64,000 nt of DNA from Vandiemenella viatica. Lineage: Eukaryota; Arthropoda; Insecta; Orthoptera; Morabidae. Every line of letters starts with the position of its first letter. Positions within the stretch are counted from its first letter, which is position 1. The DNA lies in the NCBI GenBank assembly GCA_031002005.1, contig CM061919.1, forward strand, positions 36,917,088-36,981,087, given 5' to 3'. The position numbers and the translations under genes are program-made. Below are positions 43,061 through 54,510 of the stretch, in pieces. The notes below the pieces were generated by a model, which saw nothing but the letters and a program-made list of their open reading frames with translations, was not told the origin of the DNA and did no database searches.

Positions 43061-44019
43061 AGGGGCACCAAATAAAACAACAGAAAACATGTTAGTTCCT
43101 CTTAAATATGCCTAGTGGCATAAAATTGATGATGCCTGCTGTCTCTTTTTTAACTTTGATTGAGACATTTTAAAAATGAATCATCTGTATTTTTCAAAAA
43201 ATGAATTTTGTGCTTTTTCATATAAAGAAACAAATGTGTCATGATCTCCATCGTTTATATTTTTATATTTTTAATATTTAATTTAGAGAAAAGCAGGAGA
43301 AAATAAAAGGTATATTATTGCAAGGTATTTTAAAATATACATACAAGCATACCTTTTTGATTAACGTAAGAAACTTTCTGATATTCTTTCTGCCATGTTG
43401 TTACTTCCAGGCCACTTTCTTCCTTTGCTTGATGCAAGTTCCTTAATTATGTATAGTGTAAATGAAACATCTTACAGGTAACTTCATATGTAATGATCAT
43501 TATAATTGTAAATTACTAGGATTCTTTATCTTTTATATTTTTGCAGTATATTTCTCAAGACTGCAATATTTCATATAGAAATTTTCTAACTGAATAATAA
43601 AGATTTTACATTTTCTCGCATTGTTTCTATACACACTATTAATTTTCTCTTTACTGTTAGATAAATGTATTGAAATACAGTTATAAATTTTGTGACATTA
43701 GCCAACGTCAATTTTTCTTCGTCCATCATTTGAAACTGTTCCTACATTTCGGCTGTGGTTCTTTCTGCTAATTCTCAAATCCTCTTTTCTCTGCTTCTGA
43801 GAAAGATTAACTAGATCATTTATCCAAGCCATTCTAGTAAGCTCTCTAGATAGGTAATAATTATCTTTTTTGTATTTTGTTAGATATCGCTATTTCAAAA
43901 TTTAATGGGATTTTTTTTTTAGAACAGCTCTCTTACACTCTTCTTTATCTGTAATCAATGGACTTCAGCCAAAATCAAAACTGTTTAGTTTGACATAAAA
44001 AAATCAACACAATTTATTC
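43061..44019. other. No gene recognised; AT-rich
   Basis: No convincing frame or known repeat. Confidence 0.5.
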
Positions 44020-44480
44020 TGTGCTATGCATTATTATTAGCCATTTGTTTTGACAATAGTTGGTGGCAGTATTTGAAATGATTAGTGCCCCTAAACTTTA
44101 GAATAACAGATTCATTCCATTTGAATACAACCCAAAAAATGACATTTTGACACCCACTGACACAGATTTTGATGAAACTTGGTGAGTTTAGTCCTCTTAT
44201 ATACAAAAGTATCCACATAAATTTTTTGTTCTCAATCTGATTTAGTATTCGTTTTATAGCCAATTGAAAATTTGAATGTTTGGTATTTTACAAATTCTGA
44301 CGATTCTGCTCTTTGACTGAAAATAATTTATATTTCATATATTTTTCAATCAATTTTAATGAAAATTTACAATAATGTTAATGAAAGAATTAGGATCCCA
44401 GAAAAAATAAAAATCCAAGTAATATTTTAAAAATATCAAAAATTATTATACGTGCAAGCAAAACAGCATTCGATTTATAG
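44020..44480. repeat. Dispersed repeat, inverted partner at 51930-52300
   Basis: Shared blocks (one copy reverse-complemented) include GTGGATACTTTT, ACCAAGTTTCATCAAAATC, CAATTGGCT.TAAAA, AGCAGAATCGTCAGAAT and TTTTTAAATATTAC. I estimate identity above 75 percent over about 400 bp. It has no coding capacity that I can identify, and the family is unknown to me. The pair brackets the RTE element and the satellite/hAT region. Confidence 0.7.
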
Positions 44481-45050
44481 CTCATTTGTGCATTTGTCTT
44501 TCAGTTTGTACATAAATGTTTGGTATTTTGGGATTGTTACAGACATCAAAGAAGAAGGGGATGTCACAATTAAATTGTTGCACCCCCAAGCACCCTAGTC
44601 ATCATTTTATTGGCCAAAGTGAGAGGTATCTGCCCTGTTCCAATTCCACATCTGCTTGCTGTTATATGCCCTCCAACAACATCAACTGGGAGAGTTTATA
44701 AATTCCCTACAGACTGAGGATGATCCAAGAAAGAATGAATCAGTTTAAAAGAACTTAAATAGTACTATATCTAGGAAAATATCCTATGGAAATTAATAGG
44801 AAAAAAACTCTGCTATGGTATTTTTTTAGTTAAATTTTTCTTAAATATTATGTATTGCATACATAAACATTTTCTGTTTGTCAAAACCACATAAACTTGA
44901 ATCTATAACGTTTAAAAAAGTATTAATCATCATATTACATCAAAGAAGTTGAAAAAAATAAAGTTGAATCAGTATTTCAGAGAGAGAAAAGTAAACAAAA
45001 AATCTTTTGTAAGTAATAGTAATAACAGGCGAGTCTCATGGATGCTCAAT
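44481..45050. other. No gene recognised; AT-rich
   Basis: Short motif-free frames only. Confidence 0.5.
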
Positions 45051-45136
45051 TTTATATATATATATTTATTTATTTATTTATTATTGCAGCTATATCGATC
45101 CTTTTTTCAGGATGTAGCCTCTTTAAGCCTAATGAG

Positions 45137-46990
45137 CTATATATTAGAATTTAATTCTACATAGTGTTGCTGTAGTTCTTTCCAGGCCGATCGATCCTGA
45201 GCCGCCCTCTTCCAGTTCACGCCTGTAACTCGACGTATATCCTTATCCCAGCGATCCGGGGGTCTTCCTCTTGCTCTTTTCAGGTTTCTCGGTATCCAGT
45301 CCAGCACTACCATAGTCCATCTTTCATCTCTTTTGCGAGCAACATGACCGGCCCATTGCCATTTTTGGGTCATGACTCTTTTTAAGATGTCTGTTACTTT
45401 AGTTATTGAACGGATGTGCACAGCCCTTTTCCTGTCTCTTCTTGTAAACCCTAGCATTGCTCTTTCCATACTTCGCTGGGCAGTTCTCAGTTTTTGCTTC
45501 GTGTGACTATTTAGGGTCCAAGTCTGGCAGGCATATGTGAGGACCGGTAGTACACATTGTTCAAATACCTGTTTTTTAAGATGTATTGGCATGTTCGATT
45601 TAAAAACTATGGAATTTCTTCCATATGCTCTCCAGCCCAGCTTTATCCGTCTGTAGATCTCAGGCTTTGAGTCACCATTCATATTGATCAGTTGGCCAAG
45701 ATAGATGTACTGATCTACGAACTCAATACCAGAATCTTTCATGTCCGCCTTGTCTTTATCTTTTTCTGCCCATTTGTTTTGCATGATTTTGCTTTTTGAT
45801 ATATTTATTTTAAGGCCCACTTCACTGCACGCTGTCTCTAGTTCATTTATCCGTTCTTTGAGCTCTTCCAGACTGTTTGAGAGTAAAACTATATCATCAG
45901 CGAATCTTAAGTTGTTAAGATTTCTTCCATTTATTCTCAAACCTCGGTTTTGCCATTGGATTTTTGACATTGCCAACTCTAGGACTGATGTGAATAGCTT
46001 GGGGGATATAGAGTCTCCTTGTTTTACCCCTCTTTCTACTGGGAACTCTTTGGTGACTTCAGCGATGTTGACAAAAGCAGTGGAAGTGGTGTAGATGTTG
46101 TACAGTAAGTCAATATAGCCGGGATTCACTCCTTGTTCTAAAAGGGCTTGCATGATTGCAGAGTGATGGACTGAATCAAAAGCTTTTTCAAAATCGATAA
46201 AGGCCAAACAGAGGGGCATCTGGTATTCATTTGCTCGACTTATTACTTCGTTGATGACTTGGACGTGATCTACTGTGCTGAATCCTGGCCTAAAACCAGC
46301 CTGTTCAATTGGTTGCGCTGTGTCCAAGGTGGAACTGATGCGGTTATTGATTACCTTTGTAAACACTTTGTATATGACAGGAAGAAGGCTGATGGGGCAG
46401 TAGTTTTTAATATTGTAACGACTGCCCTTTTTGTATAGCAACACAATCATTGCTTTGTTCCAGCTGGATGGGATATTTCTCTCTTCGAGGCATTGTGAAA
46501 ACACCTTAGCTAGGTGTCTGTAAGTTTCTTCTCCAGTCAATTGGAGTACGTCAATAGACAGGCCGTCATAACCACTAGCTGATCCTTTTTTCATTTCGTC
46601 CACTGCCCTTCTAACTTCATATGGGAGGACTTCAGGAATTGGTGAGTCTGGGCTTGATGTCATTAAAGGATTTTCATCTTGCTTGCTGTATAAGGACTGA
46701 TAGAAGTTCCTGATATGAACCAATACTGCCGTTTTGTCTGTAATACGCTCATTATCATCATCTAAAGCTATTATTTGTTTCTTTCCTATCATTAATCTTT
46801 GTTTTGTTTTCTTATAGCCTTTCTTGTTCCCTATAACTGATCTGACCAGGTTTTCGTTATATTTCTTGATGTCAGCTGTTATTTCTTTTCTAATGGTCTT
46901 GCACAGTTCAGCATATTCAATTAGGTTTTTTTCAGGTTTTACTTTCATATTCCTCCGTTTATTCAGGAGAGTTTTTGTATTATTGCTAAT
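45137..46990 (-). CDS. RTE reverse transcriptase domain (open)
   Basis: An open frame of 603 codons from the first Met; the frame extends upstream as TKLSKISNNTKTLLNKRRN, so the Met at 46948 is not the true start. Motifs: GSASGYDGLSIDVL (122-135), VLLYKKGSRYNIKNYCPISL (169-188), AFIDFEKAFDSVHH (249-262, first catalytic Asp), RGVKQGDSISPKLF (306-319) and LRFADDIVLLS (347-357, catalytic DD). The C terminus has WAGHVARKRDERWT and GRPPDRWDKDIRRVTG, standard for RTE. A usual RPISLL arginine appears as Cys (NYCPISLL). It would be joined to the endonuclease by a one-base correction. Confidence 0.9.
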   Translation of the reverse strand: MSNNTKTLLNKRRNMKVKPEKNLIEYAELCKTIRKEITADIKKYNENLVRSVIGNKKGYKKTKQRLMIGKKQIIALDDDNERITDKTAVLVHIRNFYQSLYSKQDENPLMTSSPDSPIPEVLPYEVRRAVDEMKKGSASGYDGLSIDVLQLTGEETYRHLAKVFSQCLEERNIPSSWNKAMIVLLYKKGSRYNIKNYCPISLLPVIYKVFTKVINNRISSTLDTAQPIEQAGFRPGFSTVDHVQVINEVISRANEYQMPLCLAFIDFEKAFDSVHHSAIMQALLEQGVNPGYIDLLYNIYTTSTAFVNIAEVTKEFPVERGVKQGDSISPKLFTSVLELAMSKIQWQNRGLRINGRNLNNLRFADDIVLLSNSLEELKERINELETACSEVGLKINISKSKIMQNKWAEKDKDKADMKDSGIEFVDQYIYLGQLINMNGDSKPEIYRRIKLGWRAYGRNSIVFKSNMPIHLKKQVFEQCVLPVLTYACQTWTLNSHTKQKLRTAQRSMERAMLGFTRRDRKRAVHIRSITKVTDILKRVMTQKWQWAGHVARKRDERWTMVVLDWIPRNLKRARGRPPDRWDKDIRRVTGVNWKRAAQDRSAWKELQQHYVELNSNI

Positions 46991-46995
46991 TTTAC

Positions 46996-47930
46996 TTAAT
47001 TTGGTGGTTTAACAGTTCCTGCAATTTCTATGGTTAATGTGTTAATAGTTGAAGCTAAATTTCCAGTGGCGGTGGTAGCTAGTTTCTCCGATAGTGTGCG
47101 TTGAAAAATGTCTTTCTTTTCAGTGAGATTGATTATATTTACTGATGTTTTATTGGTTCCTTTTATTAGCTTTCGCCTTTCCTGTTTTATGCAGATACTA
47201 AGTTTCGCTCGGACCAGCCTGTGATCACTTCCGGTGTTGAATTGATTTAGAACAGTGACGTCTTGAACAAAATGTCGGCTATTGGACAGGATGTAGTCTA
47301 TTTCATTTTTAGTTTTATGATCTGGACTTCTCCATGTCCACTTTCGACTTTGATGTTTTTTAAAAAATGTGTTCATGACGTGCATTTTTGTGTGCTCTGC
47401 AAACTGCACAAGTCGTTCCCCTCTGTCATTCCTAGTTTGTATTCCGAACTTATCGACCACAGTGTCTCCTTGTTTCCTGGTGCCTACAATAGCATTGAAG
47501 TCTCCCATGATAATCTGGAAATGGCAGTCTTTGCCTCTGTCATGCAGTGTCGTGACATCTTCGTAGAAAGACTCTACTTCATCATCTGAGTGCGAGGATG
47601 TTGGAGCATATACCTGCAGTATTTGTATTTTGTAGCGATTTGATAGTTGTAACACTACTCTTGCTGCTCGATCTGAAATACCTTCTATTAGTTTAACCTT
47701 ATTTTTCACACTACGGTTTATCAGGAAGCCCACTCCATTTAGCTTTCCCAAGGAGTTTCCGTAATGGTACAAGATGTGGCCTGATTTAAGTTCGATACAT
47801 TCTTCCTCTGGACGTCTAACCTCACTGAGGCCCACTATACTCCATTTGATTTTTTGGAGCTCGTCTTCCAACTCTGTAAGTCAGGATTCTCCTTTAAGAG
47901 ACCTGCAGTTGTAAGTGCATATATGAATTA
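46996..47930 (-). pseudogene. RTE endonuclease domain (N-terminal part of the ORF)
   Basis: An apurinic/apyrimidinic-like endonuclease that nicks target DNA for target-primed reverse transcription. Reading begins upstream of the open frame as YNCRSLKGES, then a TGA stop (47881-47883), then LTELEDELQKIKWSIVGLSE. In the frame 47871-46996 the catalytic landmarks are GLSEVRR (Glu17), QIIMGDFNAIVG (Asp124, Asn126), NEIDYIL and TGSDHRLV (Ser215-His217). The domain is otherwise complete. It ends at VKPPN because of an indel near 46995. Confidence 0.9.
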
Positions 47931-47937
47931 TATATAT

Positions 47938-48527
47938 ATAAATAGACATATGTTTTCCTATATTTCACTTTTCAGCCACCACTACCTAGCACAGATCACT
48001 GGTGTTTGTGTGTGGAAGTAGCACGGAGTTTCCTGTCATGCAAAACGTTGGCCGAATGTCGATAGCTGTGGGGATGTGGGAGATATGATAGTTAAAAGTG
48101 GTTGATGCAGGGCATTTTCATATTTGGAACAAAGACATGAGTCTCCTCCGTATGTGTCACTCTGTTGCCACAACTACATAGCATAGACCAATGGTGTTTG
48201 TGTGTGGTAGTGGTATCGTCTCCTATCGTGTACTATGGTGGTTAGATGTTGGTAGCTATGGGGGTATGGGAGATATGGTGGTTGAAAGTAATCGACCTGC
48301 AGCACATTCATATTTCTACCTAAAACATATGTGTCATGGTGTATCACTTTTCAGCCAAAACTATCTAGCGCAGATCACTGGTGTTTGTGTGTGGTAGTAG
48401 CACAGAGTCATCCGTCGACAACAACGTTGGCCAAATTTCGGTAACTGTGGTAGTGTGGGAGATAAGTTGGTTGAAATTGGCCGATCAAGGATATTTTCAT
48501 ATTTCGACCAAGGACGTTTCTCCGTAT
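47938..48527. repeat. Tandem repeat array 2, left part
   Basis: This is the same ~185-bp unit as at 23046, with landmarks at about 48000, 48193 and 48380. The left edge TGTTTTCCTATATTTCACTT is identical to that of array 1, and both are preceded by a TATATATA-rich stretch. It is interrupted exactly at 48527 by a hAT element. Confidence 0.85.
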
Positions 48528-50435
48528 TAGAGGTGGGTGCCACGCCAGTGCGCCGCCGCCCTTTCCTTCACGGCGTGTCCTTGAGTAACACTTCCTAACA
48601 CCACAGCCCGTTTTTTAAATTTTCGTTTAACTGAGTGAATAAGTAAGCGTTAAAATGACTGAATTAGCTAAAACTAATGTTACAAAACTCTCTGTAATAG
48701 TGTTATATGACTCTCTAAGTCAAAATAGTGTTTGTTGGAAATATTTCTGAAGTTTTGTGATAGAAGAAGCAAAAAAGAAGAAAATCGTGAATTCAGATCA
48801 AGTCTACTGCTTACCTAGCCTAAATGCGGTAAAAACAGTGAAGTATTTAACGCTGAGTACTCGATGTATGGAGGAAATGGAGACAGGAAACAAAATAGAA
48901 GGCACGATAAGAGATATTAAGAAACAGTTCGGACTGAATGAAAATAAGCTGTCATTGATGCTGAAGAAAACGTGTGAAGAGCAGTTTCGTTGGCTAATAT
49001 GGAATATCATCTGTGTCTTGGTCATAGACTCCATAATCTCGTGCCATTTGAAGCATAAACAGAGTTACACAATTTTTTTTTTTTTTTTTTTTTTTTTTAA
49101 ACGCTCATAAAAAGAATGCAAGAAGATTGTCAAGAGAGAGAGATATCCCTTGCCACAGCTAGAAGTCGATGCCGAAAAGATGGGAAAACAAGTGTATGGA
49201 TTCCCTTGATATCATCGTTCAATACGTAGAAAATTGTGAGACCGATTCTATTTTAGAAAATGATTTGATGGATCCTGAGCACATAGAAAGATTGAATGAA
49301 GTAGTGTAGAGAGCCCGCTGTTCGTATCTGGATCAGGAAATATTATATATACTCCTTCTACCAAAACTGCAAGCCAAACTCGTTGGACATGAACTCGTTG
49401 GAAATCAACTCATTGGCACAAAATTCCAGAAATGCTGTAAAGCTTAATCCACGTATGCAACCATGACCTAACAAAGAAGATGTATAGAAAGACTGGATAA
49501 GATGAGATAAAGATTAATCAAAGTGAGTCAAATATTTTAGACATAAAGGATCTAGTAAAATGTTGGAAAAGGTTTCGCGAAGCAGTTGAGGTCACGTTGT
49601 CTCAAAGATATGTACAACGAATGTGACTTTTCTGTTCCGTTGCGAAATAATTGACATCCTGAATTCTGTCTTAGGCGACGAATTATTGATTATGTTACGG
49701 CTTAATCGCAGCATGATGGCAGAAATTAACGATGATTCGCTGCTACAAGAACGGTCGTAGCAGTATCACTTTGGGATTATCGTTTCATAGGTCTCAAAGA
49801 AGTAGATACATATTTGAAGCTAATAGAAAAGACTAGGACTTCTTTTCTTGACTCATATATCAAGGAAGTAATCACTTAACCTAATGTACTAGAAACAAAT
49901 GATAGTAGGAACCATCTTGCTCCTACAAAATCCACCAATGATACATCGTTGCTGCAAAAAATTACGATGAAATATAGTGTTTATGTCGATAATGATTATC
50001 CGATCGATCAAGAATGTTGAGATATTTAGCTTCATCCGATCCTAAAGATGGAAATCTTTTAAGTTACTTGAACTCCTAAAAAAAAATACTTTCCTCAGTT
50101 TTCTGCACTTGCCAAGCCTTTCTTTGTGTGCCTGCACAAGCACACCGAGCGAAAGAATGTTTTCTGTTACTAGGTTTGTTATTTGTGCGAAAAGGTCAGG
50201 GCTAAGCTCAGTTTGTCTAAATAAAGTTATCTTTAAACATTATAAATGCAAAGAGTGCAAAAATTTGAAAAAATTTTGAATATGTAATTGAAACGTTACT
50301 TATGTTTTCTTTTTCATACTAAGTAATGATATATACATGTATCATAAAATCTAAATATAAAATAGTTACGCCGCCGCCGGCTGAAAATGTTCGGCGCACC
50401 GCCGCCGAGATTTCGGCAAGCGGCACCCACCTCTA
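48528..50435 (+). mobile_element. hAT transposon, 1908 bp, inside the tandem array
   Basis: The ends are TAGAGGTGGGTGCC... and ...GGCACCCACCTCTA, 14-bp terminal inverted repeats of hAT type with CG-rich subterminal repeats (GCGCCGCCGCC near both ends). The 8-bp duplication CTCCGTAT flanks it (48520-48527 and 50436-50443), and removing the element restores the satellite unit. The interior encodes a decayed transposase. Confidence 0.92.
48750..50250 (+). pseudogene. hAT transposase, decayed
   Basis: The best-preserved part is the C-terminal dimerisation region near 50090-50225: PQFSALAKPFFVCLHKHTER, then KNVFC, a stop, CYLCEKVRAKLSL. This corresponds to the hAT pattern P.LS.LA..FL..P..S..SER.FS..G.I...KR..L. 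Upstream text (SLWDYRFIGLKEVDTYLKLI at about 49775-49835) is also hAT-like. A 103-codon open frame at 48757-49067 may be the N-terminal part. A T27 run at 49072-49098 and many stops show it is dead. Confidence 0.65.
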
Positions 50436-51651
50436 CTCCGTATATGTCACTCTGCTGCCACAGCTACATAGCATAGACCATTGGTGTTTGTGTGTGGTAG
50501 TGGTATGGTGTCTCCTATCGTGTACTGTGCTGGTTAGATGTCGGTAGCTATGGGGGTGTGGGAGATATGTTGGTTGAAAGCGGTCTACCTGCGGCACTTT
50601 CATATTTCTACCAGAAACGTATGTGCCATGGTGTATCATTTTTCAGCCAAAACTATCTAATGCCGATCACTGGTGTTTGTGTGTGGTAGTCACCCATCGA
50701 TAACAACGTTGGCTGAAATTCGGTAACTGTGGTAGTGTGGGAGATAAGTTGGGTGAAATTGGCCGAACAAGGATGTTTTCGTATTTCGGCCAAAGACTTG
50801 TGTCTCCATATATGTCACTCTGCTGCCACAACTACATAGCATAGACCAATGGTGTTTGTGCATGGTAGTTGTATCGTGTCTCCTATCATGTACTAAGGCA
50901 GTTAAATGTCGGTAACTATAGAGGTGTGGGAGATATGGTGGTTGAAAGTGGCCGACCTGCGGCACTTTCATATTTCTATCAAAAACGTAAACGTATGTGT
51001 CATGGTGTATCACTTTTCAGCCAAAACTGTCTAGCACAGATCACTGGTGTTTGTGTGTGGTAGTAGCACAGTCACCCGTTGATAACATCGTTGGCCGAAT
51101 TTCGGTAACTGTGGGAATTGGCAGGTGGTTGAAATTGGCCGATCAAGGAAATTTTTGTATTTCGACCAAAGACATATTTCACTGCTGTCACAACTACATA
51201 GCATAGACCATTGGTATTTATGTGTGGTAGTGGTATGGTGTCTCCTATCATGTACTATGGTGGTTAGATATCAGTAGCAAAGGGGGTGTTGGAGATATAT
51301 TGGTTGAAAATGGTCGACCAGCGGCACTTTTACATTTCTACCAAAAACATATGTGTCATGGTGTATCACTTTTCAGCGAGACTATCTAGCGCAGGTCACT
51401 GGTGTTTGTGTGTGTTAGTAGCAGTCACCCGTCAATAACATCATTGGCCGAATTTCGGTAACTGAGAATGTGGGAGTTGGCAGGTGGTTGAAAGTGGCTG
51501 ATCAAGGATATTTTCGTATTTTGACCAAATACATGTGTCCGTTTATTTTACTTTGCTGCCTGAACTACATAGCGCAGATGACTGGCATTTGTGTGTGGTA
51601 ATAGCATCGAGTCTCCAATCATGCACTATGGTGTTCAGTTGTCGGTAGCTG
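50436..51651. repeat. Tandem repeat array 2, right part
   Basis: The landmark GTGTTTGTGTGTGGTAGT recurs at about 50483, 50670, 50851, 51046, 51212, 51403 and 51586, a spacing of 166-195 bp, again alternating A and B unit types. The array decays after the GTTGTCGGTAGCTGTC block near 51640. Confidence 0.85.
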
Positions 51652-51929
51652 TCAATCCAAATTCTTTACAAACATGAATGACGTCATGGGTACGAGCTAG
51701 TGTTGAATAAAATAACACATTAAAAATTGTGTTTGAATCTCTTTTTTTCCAGCAAATAATATATAGCTATGTAAACAAATTGGATAGTTAAAATTTTTCA
51801 AAAATTATATTTAATTTTAAAAGTATATACAAAGAAATGAAAAAGCCATTAATTTTTTTAATGACAGAACACCCTTCTAAGATCATTAGGAAAAAAGAAT
51901 TTTTTGGGTTATTATATTTCCTTTTGTTG
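51652..51929. other. No gene recognised; AT-rich
   Basis: No coding signal. Overlapping antisense frames at 51788-52066 arise from T/A-rich sequence. Confidence 0.5.
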
Positions 51930-52300
51930 ATATTGACTTTAAACGTATTACACAATTTCAGGAAAAAATTAAGAATTTTTTTTCTATTTTTAAATATTAC
52001 TCGGATTTTTTTCATATTTTTTTCTGGGATTGTTATTCTTCGATTAATATTATAGTAAGTTTTCATAAAAATTGGTTGAAAAATAAATGAAATATAAATT
52101 ATTTTGAATCAAAGAACAGAATCGTCAGAATGTATCAAACATTCAAACTTTCAATTGGCTGTAAAATGAAAACTAAACCAGATTGAGAAGAAAAAATTTA
52201 TGTGGATACTTTTCTTTATAGAAAGACTAAACTTACCAAGTTTCATCAAAATCCGGGTCGGTGGGTGTCATGGCTTGGTTGAATTGACATGGAATGACCC
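51930..52300. repeat. Dispersed repeat, inverted partner of 44020-44480
   Basis: See the partner entry. Best block: AACAGAATCGTCAGAATG, then CAATTGGCTGTAAAATG and TTATGTGGATACTTTT. It is inverted relative to the first copy. Confidence 0.7.
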
Positions 52301-53351
52301 AACAGTGAGTAAACGAGTGGGATATTCAGAAATGAGCAAGTCTTAAGATTATGAAGGCAATGTGTTTTGGGTTCCAGTTTCTCTCGGCATTGAGAATACG
52401 TGAAATGTTCTTGGATGACCAGCCGAGTTAAAGAAGTGTTATAATTACACGATATTTCAGTGCTCTCCTTTGCTGTTAACATCTTCTTTATCTCTGCTAG
52501 TCATCCAAGAACGTTTCTTATTTTCAGAATTTTACATACTTTCTTCACTTTACGTTTAGGTATTAGGTAACTTGTGTTCCAGTTTATCATTATATTTAGC
52601 AGTTGATAATATCTATTTGCTATTTAATGTCCTCATTTTATGTTAATACATTAATTTTGCTCTATTGCTTAAAACTTCTCTGTGGCTAATATATATACAA
52701 TTTTCTGAACAGCTCTTTTAATTTTCGTATGGGAGTCCTATAATTTTGCTTTTATGCTACAGGAATTTCAGGTAAAAATTAAAAGTGACAATTTTCTGTT
52801 CATGTTAGCAGGGGTTATCGAGTTTTTGAAAGTGGATTTGAAATTAATGTATATAATTTTAATCCAAATGGTTTGTTTTGGGAAAAAACACATTGAACAT
52901 TTTACAGGTATATTTTTTTTTTTTTGAAAGCTAGTTTAACTATGGTTTATATTTAAAGCATTCTTGCTTACATTTGATTATATTTGGATTAGAATTAGTC
53001 TAATATTCTCTGCCAAATTTTTAATAATAATGACTCAGGTTTTTATATGTATAATAATTTAATCTTATACATAGTCTATCAGTGTATCATTTCTTATCTT
53101 CGGTGTTAAATATCTTTATACTAAATAGTACAAATAAAAGAGATTCTTAAGAATGAAGTTTTTCTCGCATTGAGAATTTATAAAATGCTCTCCAACTAGC
53201 TAACTATGCGAGTTACGCAAGAGTGTTCTATATATAAAAACAGACATTCTATTGTTAAAAACATAATAATTTTACTATAGTGTGATGAACATTATTTAGT
53301 GCCTGTAATTTTATGCAGTAATGCCTGTTTGCATGTCTGTGTTATTTGCAG
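52301..53351. other. No gene recognised; AT-rich
   Basis: No named repeat. A polypyrimidine-type acceptor (GTGTTATTTGCAG) at 53339-53351 ends the stretch. Confidence 0.5.
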
Positions 53352-53455
53352 GGGCTGAGTCGTCCTGCATGCCTTCTGTAAGAGACCTGGTACTCCTCAT
53401 TGGGAAATGTAACCGGCCCCCGAAGCCTATAGCTTCTGTGCCTGCAATAGTTTGA
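53352..53455 (+). CDS. Candidate terminal exon of an unidentified host gene
   Basis: A good acceptor (GTCTGTGTTATTTGCAG) is followed by two bases and 33 codons, AESSCMPSVRDLVLLIGKCN then RPPKPIASVPAIV, and TGA. GC content is clearly higher than in the surroundings, and the next AATAAA is about 1 kb downstream in repeat-poor, UTR-like DNA. I do not recognise the peptide. The incoming phase (needs one base from the previous exon) does not match Nmnat exon C, so it would be a different gene or a different splice path. Confidence 0.35.
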
Positions 53456-54504
53456 CTCTCTCTCCCCTTTCATTACCTGCATGCCAGGACAGAGATCCAG
53501 CTGTTGCTCTTGGCTATTTAATGGTAGAAATATCTACTTATACTGTATCTATTCAGCTATTACTTTATTTTCTGGTTTTACATATTTATGCAGTGTTGTA
53601 TTTTAATCACAATTTGGTGAACAACTTATGTTGTTGTGTGACAATTTTTAGTATGCCTTCATTGTAATTAGAAAGTGGGTGGTCTTTTGTAATATGCTGG
53701 TGGTTATAAGAGTTGTATAATTATATACCAATCTTTTTTTGTTGTTGCGTAAACCTCTGTTTAAAAAAATACCATTCTGTTTAGGCATTGTGCGTGTCTG
53801 GTTGATGGCATGATGTATATGACCACTTTTCATTAGAAAATCTTTTTTTAAAGTTTTGGCATAAATTTAAGAGGAAATTTGCACTTATATCTTAAGGAAA
53901 AACAAACCTACTTCTTAAAGTTTAGCGAGTGATATTTGGTCTGAATTTTTTTGGCAATGAATCTTGTGGCTAACTTGGGAAGCTGAAGGAAAGTATTGAT
54001 AAACTTCATTGTAGTGTTACTGGTTTGTTGTTCTACATAGTAGTTTGAATAACATTTTTGTATTTATATTTTCTTGCATGACTTGAGTTGTCCTGCACAT
54101 TATAATGATATCATGTTTGTTGTATCTTTTGCCACGTAGTGAATTATATAATGATGACTTTTGTTTAATTCCTCTTTTTGTTTTATTGAGTCACTCAAAG
54201 CGCCATAGTAGCGTCTCCCTCTTCAGTTGAAATGGCAGTGGAGTGAACTTGTAAGAAGATTCTTATAAAATCAGCTTTATCATGTCAAAAGTACATAGTA
54301 ATCGATGTGCCATTATACACTGTATCAGTTACCTAATTTTCTCACATAGTTAGGTTAATACCAAATTCATTGTGGTAAAATAAACTCACTGTGGAATTAT
54401 TTATTTTCAGTGCCATTTCTTAGATGTACTTAGTACCTGTAATACTATTTTAATTGAAACAGTTCTTGTTGCTTGCTATATATGTTTGCAATTTATTGAA
54501 TTTC

Positions 54505-54510
54505 AATAAA
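54505..54510 (+). terminator. Polyadenylation signal, candidate
   Basis: AATAAA lies about 1 kb after the stop of the candidate exon at 53352, with GT/T-rich sequence beginning 40-50 bases later. It is the best-placed signal for a 3' UTR there. One of several AATAAA strings in AT-rich DNA. Confidence 0.25.

Larger units (their letters stand above)
45053..47930 (-). mobile_element. RTE-clade non-LTR retrotransposon, almost full length
   Basis: A single ORF encodes endonuclease plus reverse transcriptase, with no ORF1, as in RTE elements. The 3' end on the - strand is a short UTR with a simple-repeat tail (ATAAATAA/TATA type, 45053-45090), also typical of RTE. The 5' end is at about 47930, directly at the left edge of the tandem array. 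Only one in-frame stop and one frameshift were found in about 2.8 kb, which makes it the youngest LINE in the window. Confidence 0.85.

Noticed and set aside
51788..52066. Overlapping open frames on both strands rich in Lys/Phe/Ile
   Set aside because: They arise from T/A-rich sequence in the dispersed repeat; no motif.
53352..53455. Alternative last exon of Nmnat
   Set aside because: Joined to exon C, the phase gives an immediate stop (GGC TGA), so it cannot be a direct Nmnat partner.
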